Below are positions 8,238 to 17,617 of a stretch of 64,000 nucleotides of DNA, piece by piece. Below the pieces are notes generated by a model. It searched no databases. It worked only from the letters and a program-made list of their open reading frames with translations, and was not told where the DNA came from. The DNA comes from Acinetobacter seifertii. GTDB taxonomy: Bacteria; Pseudomonadota; Gammaproteobacteria; Pseudomonadales; Moraxellaceae. The stretch is taken from assembly GCF_000368065.1 (NCBI RefSeq), contig NZ_KB851200.1:2287204-2351203 (forward strand), given 5' to 3'. Position 1 is the first letter of the stretch, and each line of letters starts with the position of its first letter. A program made the position numbers and the translations under genes.

Positions 8238-10649
8238 TTAGTTAAAAGCACCATTTCTCGGTACGATGCTAAAGTTACTATTTAAACGCCCACCCGTAAT
8301 AGCAAGCTCACCTAAACGTGCGCCTGCACCTGTTGAAGGTGGATAGAAATTAATATCTTTAACACGTAAAGCACCGTCAATACTTTTATCAGGGTTAAAG
8401 TAGACTGCGGTATTTACCCCCACTTTACCTAAACCACTTGCTGTATCTTTGCCCACCACTAAAGCAGTATTAAACGCTAGCTTTCCGGTAATATTATCAA
8501 AACCAATTGCCGAACCATCAATTGGGTCACTAATTTGAACTGTATTTCCAGTTGCTGTGGCTGGCATTGTGAAATCACCGAGTACAGTTAAAGCACTACC
8601 ATCAGCGATTGAACTGTTAGGTACTATCGATAAATTTAAATCACCGCCTAAGCGTAATTTTAGACCAAATAAAACGTCATTATTTCTGGCAAAGTTATCA
8701 ATGGGTGAGGTACAAGATCCTGTTGCCGGACAAGTTTTATATTTAGCGCCTGGTAAATAGCCCGCTGCAATTTCAGTTGATAAAGCAATGAGCATCTCTC
8801 TTAAACTAATATTGAGACTGCCATTTTCTAAACCAATACTGCCATTACCTTTTAAGAACATATCGATATTACGTAAGCCCATGTAATAGTCGGTAGGGTT
8901 GCCTGCATTATTAGCATTTGGAGAACCATCAATTAATAAAATTGAAGTTGTTTTTGTACCGCCTGTATCTCGACCTGTTGTTCCAACAGCGACACCAAAT
9001 CCTAAACGCGAAGTTGTTCCAGAAGTACCTACAACATTTTGAATGGGTTTACCGTTCGCATCTTTTGTATAGTAAAAAGCGCTATTTGCAGGCGCATCTA
9101 AACCGTAAACTGCAGCATTGGCATTTAAATTATAAAAAGGTAAAGCCAAGCCCCATTGGTTACTTAAACCATTATCTGCAAATTGATTGGCAGCAGCAAC
9201 ATTCGCGCTTGTGGTAAAACGTCCTCGTCTTGAAAATGCTTGAAACTCGGCTCCACGCATTGCAAGAATCAAACTAAATGGATTAGTCACCGTATCGCGG
9301 TGAATATTATGTTGATAATCGGCGGCGGTTGTTAAAGTACCCGCCCCTAAACGAATACTGTTTAAAGTCGCATTATTTGGCATTAATAATGTTTTTGTAT
9401 CAGCAAGATTTAAATAAATATTTCCGCTATCAAAATAACCGCGCGTAGCTGAATTAAGACCTGTTAAATTGCCAAACTCGAAACCGTAAGCATTTAAACC
9501 TGCCCCACCAATTTCTAAAGTCGTGGCTTTACCATCTGAACCCAGCATTGAATCATTATCTTTAGTAAATTCACCTTTCATTCGGAAGGCAATTACAGTA
9601 TTACCCAAAATACTATTACTTGAACTCGTACCCGAAGCAGTATTTGCAGTACCTAAAGTTGTAGTGTCTGAAGAACCATCCATACCACGGACTTGTAAAT
9701 AACTATTTACCATACGTCCACTGGCACCTAGCCGAATTAAACCTTTTGAATTTTGCGGTGTATTGGTCGCATCTAGTCCATAAGGATTAGTTTTATCAAC
9801 ATTAGAGCTAAGCATTACTTCAATGTTAAGACCCGAATTAGTCGCTTTACCATTGCTATCTACATAAGTACCAGCTGTTAAGCCCGAAGCTGAGTCTGCT
9901 ACCCGATTAAAGTCTACATAACCATAAGTCGTACTTGGTGTTTGCCCAACAGCAGCTACATTTGATCCAGTATTCGTTTGTAAAACAATGCCCCTAACGG
10001 GATCGATGAACATGACACCTTTACCAACAAAATTAAAGTTAAAATTCTTTAATATCAGTTGATTGAGCTGACTGCGTGCATCTAACTGGCCTAAATAAAT
10101 ATTTGCGTTGTTTATTCCTAATGTCATATTTGACTGGCTATTTGGACTAAATAGACCATCTTGAGTAGTCAGTGCTAAATTTAAAGAAGAAGTTGTTTGT
10201 ATAGCCAACTGCCCTAGCGTAGGTGAGCATGTAGCAGAGCTATTACAAACTTTAACGCTATTTACTGTAATGAGGGATGGGCTACTTTGCATAGAAAAAT
10301 CAATGCCAGCTTTACCTGTAGCTGTATTACTTCCCACATCTAAACGGTAGTTTGTTCCTAAGGTTTGGGTGGACGCATTACTTTTTTGTATTTTTACGCC
10401 ACTGGCTTGCGCTCTTAAAACCTGATCAGCACTTGTTGGTGTGCCCGCATGGTCATCCCAATAAGCATTATCAATATTAATTTCATTAAAAGTCGTTTGA
10501 ATCGAGATTCCATCTTGACCGTTTACCGCACTCAAATCAGCATCTGTTAAAGCTTCTAAAGCAAACACTTGCCCACTCACTAACAACATGCTGGTTGCTA
10601 ATGTATTTAAAATAAACTTTGAGCTGTGATTTTCTTTATTTTTGTTCAT
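8238..10649 (-). CDS. Large exported DUF6160/Fil-like protein, 803 aa
   Basis: I chose the start at 10649 (MNKNKENHSSKF) because AAGGA sits 9 bases upstream; a longer in-frame start at 10688 would overlap the preceding gene and has no ribosome site. A long signal peptide ends near QVFA and is followed by LEALTDADLSAVNGQDGIS, the motif shared across this cluster. The rest is a long Asn/Gly/Thr/Leu-rich sequence with repeated short strands, suggesting a beta-helix or beta-barrel-like surface protein. Its four cysteines form two C-x5-C pairs. It lies 32 bases after the 241-aa gene in the same operon. Function unknown. Confidence 0.75.
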   Translation of the reverse strand: MNKNKENHSSKFILNTLATSMLLVSGQVFALEALTDADLSAVNGQDGISIQTTFNEINIDNAYWDDHAGTPTSADQVLRAQASGVKIQKSNASTQTLGTNYRLDVGSNTATGKAGIDFSMQSSPSLITVNSVKVCNSSATCSPTLGQLAIQTTSSLNLALTTQDGLFSPNSQSNMTLGINNANIYLGQLDARSQLNQLILKNFNFNFVGKGVMFIDPVRGIVLQTNTGSNVAAVGQTPSTTYGYVDFNRVADSASGLTAGTYVDSNGKATNSGLNIEVMLSSNVDKTNPYGLDATNTPQNSKGLIRLGASGRMVNSYLQVRGMDGSSDTTTLGTANTASGTSSSNSILGNTVIAFRMKGEFTKDNDSMLGSDGKATTLEIGGAGLNAYGFEFGNLTGLNSATRGYFDSGNIYLNLADTKTLLMPNNATLNSIRLGAGTLTTAADYQHNIHRDTVTNPFSLILAMRGAEFQAFSRRGRFTTSANVAAANQFADNGLSNQWGLALPFYNLNANAAVYGLDAPANSAFYYTKDANGKPIQNVVGTSGTTSRLGFGVAVGTTGRDTGGTKTTSILLIDGSPNANNAGNPTDYYMGLRNIDMFLKGNGSIGLENGSLNISLREMLIALSTEIAAGYLPGAKYKTCPATGSCTSPIDNFARNNDVLFGLKLRLGGDLNLSIVPNSSIADGSALTVLGDFTMPATATGNTVQISDPIDGSAIGFDNITGKLAFNTALVVGKDTASGLGKVGVNTAVYFNPDKSIDGALRVKDINFYPPSTGAGARLGELAITGGRLNSNFSIVPRNGAFN

Positions 10650-10681
10650 CACTTCAGTTCCTTTGAAATCTACATTAAGCG

Positions 10682-11407
10682 TTAACAACGGGGATGGCTA
10701 CCATCACAGCTAAACACCATGACTTTTCCTTGAATTGCCAAATTTCCGTTCATCATTAAGCCCATAAAGCCTGTTTCACGTCCATAGTCATAGGCTGAAG
10801 GTGTAGCCGTTGCAACTTGCTGATTTGCACTATTTGCAGTTGCCGCATACGTTGGTTTTTTGAAATATGCATAATCATACATATTGGTACTTGAGCCTTG
10901 GGTCATGGTTGAGCTTGTAAAGTTATCTTGCTCAATAGATAACGCGTTAAAACCAAAGTTACGGATTAAAATCGGCTGTGCTGCACTAAAACTAAGTTGA
11001 ATCGCAGGTTTTATAATTTCGGTATTGGTTTTATCAAGATACTTTAAATCGGCACCATCCAAACCCATTTTTTGAATATTTAAAGTTCCTTGTACGCCTT
11101 TAAACACCAACCAAAGTTTATTACCACTATCACTATTTTCGGCCCAACCACTTGGTTTAGTCGCATCCGCTTGCACAAAACGCTTATTAATTGCTAATCC
11201 AATATGGCAGAACTCAACATTTTCACAAACACCACCGCTACCATTATCAAATATACCGTTACTGGTTTGGTTTAAATTGAGCATTAAAGACAAATCAGCA
11301 CCAGCTTGGCCATTAATCGCCTGTAAAGCATCATTATCCAAGGTTTGTAACTCTGCATGAGTCGCAGTTGCACACAGAGTAAGGAGTAAAGCAGTTATTT
11401 TTTTCAT
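10682..11407 (-). CDS. Exported DUF6160/Fil-like protein, 241 aa
   Basis: The signal peptide MKKITALLLTLCATATHA is followed by ELQTLDNDALQAINGQAGADL, a variant of the cluster motif. Mature-part cysteines form C-x5-C (GVCENVEFCHIG) and a C-terminal C-x6-C in which the last residue of the protein is cysteine. The start has a strong GAGGAGG ribosome site. It lies 15 bases downstream of the 710-aa gene and 32 bases upstream of the 803-aa gene, so all three are one operon. No enzymatic motif is seen; function unknown. Confidence 0.75.
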   Translation of the reverse strand: MKKITALLLTLCATATHAELQTLDNDALQAINGQAGADLSLMLNLNQTSNGIFDNGSGGVCENVEFCHIGLAINKRFVQADATKPSGWAENSDSGNKLWLVFKGVQGTLNIQKMGLDGADLKYLDKTNTEIIKPAIQLSFSAAQPILIRNFGFNALSIEQDNFTSSTMTQGSSTNMYDYAYFKKPTYAATANSANQQVATATPSAYDYGRETGFMGLMMNGNLAIQGKVMVFSCDGSHPRC

Positions 11408-11422
11408 AGCACTATCCTCCTC

Positions 11423-13555
11423 TTATAGACCTTTTGTGGTGAGTTTTAAATGTTGAATGAGTAAGCCATCTACCACAGCAGAACCTAAATTGTTCAGAGG
11501 AGTAATGTTGTTTAATGCAGGGGCCTGATTCGCAGTTGGAATTACATAGCCAGTCGTACCATTACTACTTCCAATTAAATCGTTGACTACAGCATTTCGT
11601 GAAGTCAACCAAGGAATAGATGCATTACTCCAGTCGCGGTTTGAAACCGTTCCGTAGATTGGAGTTGAACCTGATGTACTCGTACATCCTAATGCACCAG
11701 AACATTTCGCCGCATCAGCTGGTTTAGCAGTTGGATTTGTAATAACCCAAGTACCTGTACCTTGGTTATATTCCCACTGATATAAATAACCAGCTGTTTT
11801 ATAACCACAATTTGTATTAAACAAACCACAACTATAGGTTTGATTCCATGTTTGAGTATTCTGTTGTCTTTGTTTGAAACGGACTTCTGTCATGGTTGCA
11901 GAGGTCGTTCCAGACACAGAGTTAGTCAATGACACTAGACTACCAGCAGAAGTTCCAGAAACCTGTGTACCTGTTGAAATTAAGCGACCAAATGAAACTC
12001 CTATTGCACCTTCACTTGTATCTGCTAATAAGGTTTTCCCATTATCAGGACTGTAAACTGTCCCAATTGCGATACTACTGTGCGTAGGGCTAGCACAAGA
12101 ATAAACATTACAAGTAGAGCCTTTATATGTAGTATCAGCGCCAGTGTAATCGGTGTAGATCTGTTTATATATTTCCGGCTTATTCGCAATTCGTGCGATT
12201 TCTATACTAAAGTTTTTACCGTCAGAACCTAAAATAAGAGGTTGATATAAATTACCTAAGACCAAGTTAATATTTGGATTGTATAAATATAAACCTTCAG
12301 TGTCTGCAAACTTTGGTGCTATAGCACCACTAGAGTCTAATGCTGGTGTATATAAATTATTGGATGCGTTTGGTGAATCTGAGGTTTCACGGGTGCTAAA
12401 TCGTAAGACTTTACTAGTATCATTAAAAGCGCTTCGAGTTTTACTTGAGGTTTTTGTATCTGTTCTGGTGCGGTTTTCTACATAGTAGCGACAGCCACGT
12501 GATGTGCTAAAGCTTCCTGTACTACTATTACCACAATCTCCACTGCTACTTGTACTTAAGGTTGAATTTGCACCAGCATGTACTGTTTGCCAACCATTAT
12601 TCGCGCTCGTTGCATAAGTTTGGGTTTGACTCGTAACATTTTCAGTCACAATGCTTGTATTCTTACTATCGCCTGTATTTAAGCGTACTAAGCCAGACAT
12701 TCCCAAAGTATTATTATAAAAAGGACTCATTCCACCCGCAGTAGTTGCTCCCCCTAGCGTTTGGAACATACTAATCTGGCTACCATTTAGACTAAAACCA
12801 TTTAGAATACCTTGTAACCGTAAACGGTTCGCACGACTTGTATCAATGCTGGTACCAATTAATCCATTACTATCGCCATATTGAAATTGTGCTAAAGAAC
12901 CATTTGTAGTTGCCACAATATTAGGGTTTCTTACAAATGCATCAGCCCATAAACCTAATTTTAAATTATATGCATCTGCTCCTGCTGCACCATCAATTGT
13001 AGGCTGGTATAGAGGAGCCTCTAAAGATAAATAGGTAACAGGATAACCACCACTATCTGTAGTGCTAAAGTTAGGAATATTATTCGCAGTTTTTACTTTA
13101 AATACCCACGGGTTCGCACCTGTTCCCCAACTTGAAATCGCAGCTGCTGTTGCAGTGTTGGCAATACGCGAGTTTGCATCACCATCTGACTTAGAAAGAG
13201 CTAAGCCATAAAGAAAGATATCTGCTTTTCCAACTGCCTTATCTTCAGGTCCAACAGAGCCATTACCACTGGTATCAGCAGCTGCCACACTCAAAGGCCC
13301 AACAGGTACATAGTTAATGTAGCCGGTATCTTTACTACGGTCGGTAATAATTTGATTTACAGATTCATTGGGGCCAGTACCACGGAATACCATAAATGCA
13401 TTTTGGGGTAATATTGCAATACCCTCACCCGTAGTTTCACTTAAACCAGCATCAGAAAGTTCTTCAAGAGCAAAACTTGATTGACTTAAACAAAGTCCAA
13501 TTAAACTTGCTAAAACGGTTTTTTGAAAACTGACCGTATAATTAAGTGTAGTCAT
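11423..13555 (-). CDS. Large exported DUF6160/Fil-like protein, 710 aa
   Basis: A signal peptide (about residues 1-29, ending SSFA) is followed by LEELSDAGLSETTGEGIAI, the cluster motif with GE in place of GQ. The mature part is very rich in Ser, Thr, Asn, Gly and Tyr. Eight cysteines occur as four near-neighbour pairs (spacings x13, x4, x6 and x5), which suggests local disulfides after export. AGGAAGG precedes the start. It is the first gene of the three-gene run 13555 to 8238. A surface or outer-membrane location is inferred from composition; no anchor is seen. Confidence 0.75.
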   Translation of the reverse strand: MTTLNYTVSFQKTVLASLIGLCLSQSSFALEELSDAGLSETTGEGIAILPQNAFMVFRGTGPNESVNQIITDRSKDTGYINYVPVGPLSVAAADTSGNGSVGPEDKAVGKADIFLYGLALSKSDGDANSRIANTATAAAISSWGTGANPWVFKVKTANNIPNFSTTDSGGYPVTYLSLEAPLYQPTIDGAAGADAYNLKLGLWADAFVRNPNIVATTNGSLAQFQYGDSNGLIGTSIDTSRANRLRLQGILNGFSLNGSQISMFQTLGGATTAGGMSPFYNNTLGMSGLVRLNTGDSKNTSIVTENVTSQTQTYATSANNGWQTVHAGANSTLSTSSSGDCGNSSTGSFSTSRGCRYYVENRTRTDTKTSSKTRSAFNDTSKVLRFSTRETSDSPNASNNLYTPALDSSGAIAPKFADTEGLYLYNPNINLVLGNLYQPLILGSDGKNFSIEIARIANKPEIYKQIYTDYTGADTTYKGSTCNVYSCASPTHSSIAIGTVYSPDNGKTLLADTSEGAIGVSFGRLISTGTQVSGTSAGSLVSLTNSVSGTTSATMTEVRFKQRQQNTQTWNQTYSCGLFNTNCGYKTAGYLYQWEYNQGTGTWVITNPTAKPADAAKCSGALGCTSTSGSTPIYGTVSNRDWSNASIPWLTSRNAVVNDLIGSSNGTTGYVIPTANQAPALNNITPLNNLGSAVVDGLLIQHLKLTTKGL

Positions 13556-13763
13556 CGTGACCTTCCTGTTTTATACGATGCCGTGCACCATATTTCTTTT
13601 TCTTTAACAGTCCTTGATGTGAGATGAAATTATTTCCTTTTTCATCTCTCAGAGGCAAACTTCAAAATTGCCAACCTTTCCACATTTCCATTATGCTGAA
13701 TATTTGGTCAAATGCAAAATGAAATGAGAAAAAATACATTTTTCCGATGAATGAAAAATAACA

Positions 13764-13778
13764 AGTGGCATTGCCGCT
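13764..13778 (-). terminator. Possible weak terminator after the 435-aa exported protein gene
   Basis: A short stem AGTGGC/GCCGCT with one G-T pair and a 3-base loop lies directly after the stop codon. On the minus strand it is followed by TGTTATTTTTC. The stem is short, so termination may be partial and allow read-through into the downstream cluster. Confidence 0.35.
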
Positions 13779-13779
13779 A

Positions 13780-15087
13780 TTAACAGAATTTTAAAGAACC
13801 ATAACAGTTAGAAGAAAAACTCTGTTTTTGTAACACTACATTAGTTAAAGCCATCGAAGCTGGTGTTTTACCAGTCAAATCAACCGTTCCAACAGGAAGA
13901 TTTCCTGCAATTAAACAATTAGCCGCTAAAATTCCACATTCTACCGCATGACCTGAGCTATTTAAATAAGAACTCACTTGTCCTAAGGCATCAACGATGG
14001 TAGAAAGGGCAATATCCACGCTTCCTGTTGGTGTAATTTGACCAATATCAATTGGGTTTGTAAGCTCTAGCCACCACCCTGTTTGGGCAGTCGATGCAGC
14101 CTCTGGCCACAATATATTCACACCTTGTACAGATAAATAACCAGCAGAACCATTTAGTTGCGCCGCATGGAAATAACCCAAACTTTGTTTGATCGCTACG
14201 TTAACATCTAGATTATCCACAGAACCAGTTACATTTCCTGAAATAGGAAGTGGTACACCTAATACAGAAGCGGTTGCATCTAAAGTTCCTGTAATAGCCA
14301 AACCTCCAACGCGTGCAGTCGCATTTAGATTAGCTGTATTTATACGTTTACCAGTAATGATTTGCTGCCCCATCGACAACGTACCAGTACCTACACCTAA
14401 ATTTAAATTATAACCAGTAGAAGTAAATGGAACCGTTACCCCTTGTCCTAAAACAGTTGCTCGACCAGTAATTGCAGTATTTGTTTCATCTTGAGTAATA
14501 CCGTAGTAAGGATTTGTGGTTACTGTTCCCCCTGTTGGTTTCGTCACCAAGTATCCACTCAATGAATTAATACCACTCGCCGCATCACCATTTTGTAAAC
14601 CAAAAGTGAGCAAACCAGAAAGAGATTTAGCACTTAGTCGGAAACCCTGTATTTCACGTGTAGAAGCTGAATTTGGGTTTTTAACCGCGAACTCTAAAAA
14701 TGGATTAGTAATAACAGCAGATGACGCAGCTCGCTCTGCACTAGTACTATCGACAGTACCACCACTTAAGCTCAAGTAATCAATATCGATATCGCATGCC
14801 CCTGCTCCATTAACACCACCACAACCTAATTGTAATTTTTTAATGTTGGCATTCAGTTCTAATTGAGCATCTAGAGCAAGTCGATAGAATCCCATGTTTC
14901 CGTTAGTACTTGAATTACTTGCAGCATCGGTAGGCGCAATATAAGACATACTCATCAAGGCTTGGCCACGAGTAGCTGACAACTCAGCATCTGACATTGG
15001 AACTAAGGTAGAACCAGCATAAGCAGAAGAAAAGCATAAACTTCCAAGTGCTAGAATAGCTACATGAAGGGACTTAAACTGTCGCAT
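13780..15087 (-). CDS. Exported DUF6160/Fil-like protein, 435 aa
   Basis: The start at 15087 (MRQFKSLHVAIL) follows an excellent GGAGGT ribosome site 6 bases away; an upstream in-frame ATG at 15114 lacks one. A signal peptide ending SSAYA is followed by STLVPMSDAELSATRGQALM, the most divergent copy of the cluster motif. Six mature cysteines form three pairs (x8, x6, x6), the last ending exactly at the C-terminus as in the 241-aa protein. It lies 224 bases upstream of the 710-aa gene on the same strand and may have a separate promoter. Function unknown. Confidence 0.75.
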   Translation of the reverse strand: MRQFKSLHVAILALGSLCFSSAYAGSTLVPMSDAELSATRGQALMSMSYIAPTDAASNSSTNGNMGFYRLALDAQLELNANIKKLQLGCGGVNGAGACDIDIDYLSLSGGTVDSTSAERAASSAVITNPFLEFAVKNPNSASTREIQGFRLSAKSLSGLLTFGLQNGDAASGINSLSGYLVTKPTGGTVTTNPYYGITQDETNTAITGRATVLGQGVTVPFTSTGYNLNLGVGTGTLSMGQQIITGKRINTANLNATARVGGLAITGTLDATASVLGVPLPISGNVTGSVDNLDVNVAIKQSLGYFHAAQLNGSAGYLSVQGVNILWPEAASTAQTGWWLELTNPIDIGQITPTGSVDIALSTIVDALGQVSSYLNSSGHAVECGILAANCLIAGNLPVGTVDLTGKTPASMALTNVVLQKQSFSSNCYGSLKFC

Positions 15088-15330
15088 GACCGACCTCCGT
15101 ATCCTTGGGGGCATAATCTAATCTGATTTCTTTTTATTTGGCTTCTCTTGCTTTAACCTTAAATTAAATACATAAAGAAAACGCCGATATTTACGATCTA
15201 GTTTCTTTTAATTTGTGTGATACAACTCAAAGAAACAAATCAATTATTGATCATTTTATATCATTTTTTACAAAAGAAAACGTTCATTTATTAATATTCC
15301 GATGAACGCCAGTTTCTTTACTTTTCAACA

Positions 15331-15360
15331 AAAATAGGCCACTTAAAGTGACCCATTTTT
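15331..15360. terminator. Imperfect terminator hairpin downstream of dcd
   Basis: AAAATAGGCCACTT pairs imperfectly with AAGTGACCCATTTTT. On the minus strand it ends in TATTTTTG, about 27 bases past the dcd stop. The rest of the roughly 300-base interval 15088-15386 is AT-rich, and I see nothing else in it beyond presumed promoter sequence for the exported protein. Confidence 0.6.
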
Positions 15361-15386
15361 AGAATTTAATCTAAATTAAAAACAAC

Positions 15387-15956
15387 TTAGGTTTTAGGAA
15401 GTGTCACACCAGTTTGACCTTGGTACTTACCACCACGGTCTTTATAAGATGTTTCACAAACTTCATCACTTTCAAAAAACAACATTTGCGCTACACCTTC
15501 ACCAGCATAAATACGTGCAGGTAAATTCGTAGTATTTGAAAACTCTAAAGTAACGTGACCTTCCCATTCTGGTTCTAAAGGTGTCACATTGACAATAATA
15601 CCGCAGCGTGCATAAGTCGATTTACCAAGACATACAGTCAAAACATTACGCGGAATACGGAAATATTCAATTGTACGTGCTAAAGCAAATGAGTTTGGCG
15701 GAATAATACAAACATCAGATTCAATGTCGATAAAACTTTTATCATCAAAATTTTTCGGATCAACAATTGCAGAATGTACGTTAGTGAAAACTTTAAATTC
15801 GCGGGCACAGCGCACGTCATAACCATAGCTAGAGACCCCGTAAGAAATCAATTTTTCGCCATTCTTATCAAAACGGACTTGATTCTCTGCATAAGGTTCA
15901 ATCATGCCGTGTTTTTCGCTCATTTCGCGAATCCAACGATCAGACTTAATAGCCAT
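15387..15956 (-). CDS. dcd: dCTP deaminase
   Basis: 189 residues from [12 protein letters not shown]. It deaminates dCTP to dUTP, the main route to dUMP for thymidylate synthesis in bacteria of this type. Visible motifs include YGYDVR, the [19 protein letters not shown] core and [11 protein letters not shown] with the presumed catalytic glutamate. I preferred 15956 over 15971 because the upstream start has no ribosome site and the family normally begins with this methionine. In related genera dcd sits near mrp/apbC and metG; here four unrelated genes lie between them. Confidence 0.95.
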   Translation of the reverse strand: MAIKSDRWIREMSEKHGMIEPYAENQVRFDKNGEKLISYGVSSYGYDVRCAREFKVFTNVHSAIVDPKNFDDKSFIDIESDVCIIPPNSFALARTIEYFRIPRNVLTVCLGKSTYARCGIIVNVTPLEPEWEGHVTLEFSNTTNLPARIYAGEGVAQMLFFESDEVCETSYKDRGGKYQGQTGVTLPKT

Positions 15957-16033
15957 GTATTTTCTATCCAAAAGGTAATTTCATTGATTGCGACGTACTT
16001 TAACGTAAAAATGCAATTATGAAAACAATGCTT

Positions 16034-16061
16034 GAGCTACTCTTCTCGATAAGAATAGCTC
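16034..16061 (-). terminator. Hairpin downstream of the LysE-family gene
   Basis: GAGCTA/TAGCTC with an inner TCTT/AAGA forms a hairpin 11 bases past the LysE-type stop codon. There is no strong T-run, so it is a weak or Rho-assisted terminator at best. Confidence 0.4.
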
Positions 16062-16071
16062 AGTAAAACTT

Positions 16072-16665
16072 TTAAAGGTTTAATAAAGCAGAATAGCTAA
16101 TCGGAATTGAGAAACTCACTAAGATCAGCGAGGCTGTTTTTTGTAAATTCGATTGATTTAACCACCGTACCTTATTGCCTGCCAAAATTGAACCCAAGAA
16201 AATCCAGAACAATGCAATCGGTGTAATTAACGCTAAATAAGCCAGCATATGAATGAGATAAATATGAAAATCAGTCCATGCGGTAACAGGGAAAATCGCT
16301 GAAGCAAAAAGTAATGCTTTAGGGTTGAGTAAAGTTGCACAGAACAATTCACGCGGGCGAATAGTTGGCTGATCTAACTCAAATTGCTGATTGGCTGTAT
16401 GCCATAATTTAATAGCTAAGAAAATGATGTAACAAGCACTTAGCAATTTAAGCATAGGAGGTAAGAAAGGAAGCGTTGCGGATACCTTCCCAATTAACAT
16501 TCCCCAAGCTGAAATAGAAATTACATATCCAAGAACTTCTGCCGGAATTAATTTCGCAGACTTCTTAAGACCTACTTGTACTCCTGACGATGCGAGTAAA
16601 GTATTGGTTGGGCCTGGGGTAAGTAAAATTGTGGCAACTAAGCCAATAAATAGCCATGAAATCAT
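16072..16665 (-). CDS. LysE-family amino acid exporter
   Basis: 197 residues with about six membrane helices. The N-terminal family signature LLTPGPTNTLLASSG is present at about residues 15-29. LysE/RhtB transporters export amino acids or derivatives from the cytoplasm. The substrate cannot be assigned: there is no adjacent LysG-type regulator. It lies upstream of dcd on the same strand, separated by a hairpin and about 115 bases. Confidence 0.83.
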   Translation of the reverse strand: MISWLFIGLVATILLTPGPTNTLLASSGVQVGLKKSAKLIPAEVLGYVISISAWGMLIGKVSATLPFLPPMLKLLSACYIIFLAIKLWHTANQQFELDQPTIRPRELFCATLLNPKALLFASAIFPVTAWTDFHIYLIHMLAYLALITPIALFWIFLGSILAGNKVRWLNQSNLQKTASLILVSFSIPISYSALLNL

Positions 16666-17020
16666 TGAATGACCTCACAATGTAGTCATTTCAGATTAAT
16701 AGATATTTTTTGCCAAGGCAAAATCTAATTGTAAGACAATTTTTTAAAAAGTTAACATTCAATATTTTAAAATTAATATTAAACAATAAGATAGGTAATT
16801 TTTAAAAATTTTAATCTAAAAAACTTAGCAGTCAGTTGTTGAACTTTGCGTACCAAATTGTATTAAGTAATATAAGTATTTTTATTTAAAATCTATTTTT
16901 ACCTAGAAAAGATCTATAATGAATTATTACTGCAGTAAGTTTAATTTTTAAGCTTTCAATAAGTTTCAATTAATATATTGTTTTTTTGTGTTTATATGAG
17001 TCTCTAGACTCTACTATCCT
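16666..17020. other. AT-rich intergenic region
   Basis: 355 bases, very AT-rich, between the divergent LysE-type and DUF2062 genes. It should hold both promoters. I see no credible coding sequence, RNA gene or long repeat, only short AT palindromes such as TTTTTAAAAATTTT-like stretches near 16800. Confidence 0.5.
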
Positions 17021-17587
17021 ATGATTATGGCAAAGCAATTTTTTCAGTCTTGGCTTCCTTCTCCAGAGAAAGTTTCAAATATGAAATTTTTAAGGATTTT
17101 TGGGAAAAAAACCCTTAATCCTGTGCTTTGGTATGTCAACCGTAAATCAATTACAAGAGCCGTTTTTGTAGGAACATTTTTCGGTTTACTGCCTATTCCA
17201 TTTCATAGCGTCTTTATTGTGATGGCAGTATTGCTATTTGAAGTGAATTTGCCTATTAGTCTAATGCTTGCTTGGCTCAGTAATCCTCTCACCTTAGTTC
17301 CCATTTTATATACTGGATTCTGGTTTGGTTCGCACATTTATCATGTACATATGATCAATAAAAAGATGCTTTTAGGTGTACTGCATCAAATTTCTAGGTG
17401 GATTACTCACTTTGGTCATGGGCATATAGATTTCAGTCTCGCCAAAATTTTAATGTCAGGGCTTGTAGTTGAAGCATTTGTATTTGCAATCATACTTTAT
17501 ATAGTGACTGAAGTTTTTTGGCGTTGGATGGTCATTCGAAATTGGAAAAGTCGAGCTGGTTATAAGAAACAAGAAGATGCCCTTTAA
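17021..17587 (+). CDS. DUF2062 domain-containing membrane protein
   Basis: 188 residues. A basic N-terminus is followed by a hydrophobic region with the DUF2062 pattern AVFVGTFFGLLPIPFHSVFIV and LMLAWLSNPLTLVPILY, and a last membrane helix near 140-165. The family is widespread in proteobacterial inner membranes and has no defined function. The start could also be the ATG at 17027 (MAKQFF); neither has a clear ribosome site. The stop codon lies inside a 23-base-span hairpin shared with the convergent nucleosidase gene. Confidence 0.8.
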   Translation: MIMAKQFFQSWLPSPEKVSNMKFLRIFGKKTLNPVLWYVNRKSITRAVFVGTFFGLLPIPFHSVFIVMAVLLFEVNLPISLMLAWLSNPLTLVPILYTGFWFGSHIYHVHMINKKMLLGVLHQISRWITHFGHGHIDFSLAKILMSGLVVEAFVFAIILYIVTEVFWRWMVIRNWKSRAGYKKQEDAL

Positions 17588-17602
17588 GAACTCATCTTCT
17601 TG
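17570..17602. terminator. Hairpin between convergent DUF2062 and nucleosidase genes
   Basis: CAAGAAGATG/CATCTTCTTG is a perfect 10-bp stem with a 13-base loop; the DUF2062 stop codon lies in the loop. There is no T-run on the plus strand and only a short T-rich run on the minus strand, so termination strength is uncertain. Confidence 0.4.
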
Positions 17603-17617
17603 CATAGAGTTAAATTA

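Noticed and set aside
10650..10688. Extended N-terminus of the 803-aa exported protein
   Set aside because: It overlaps the preceding gene, has no ribosome site and would bury the signal peptide; the start at 10649 has AAGGA.
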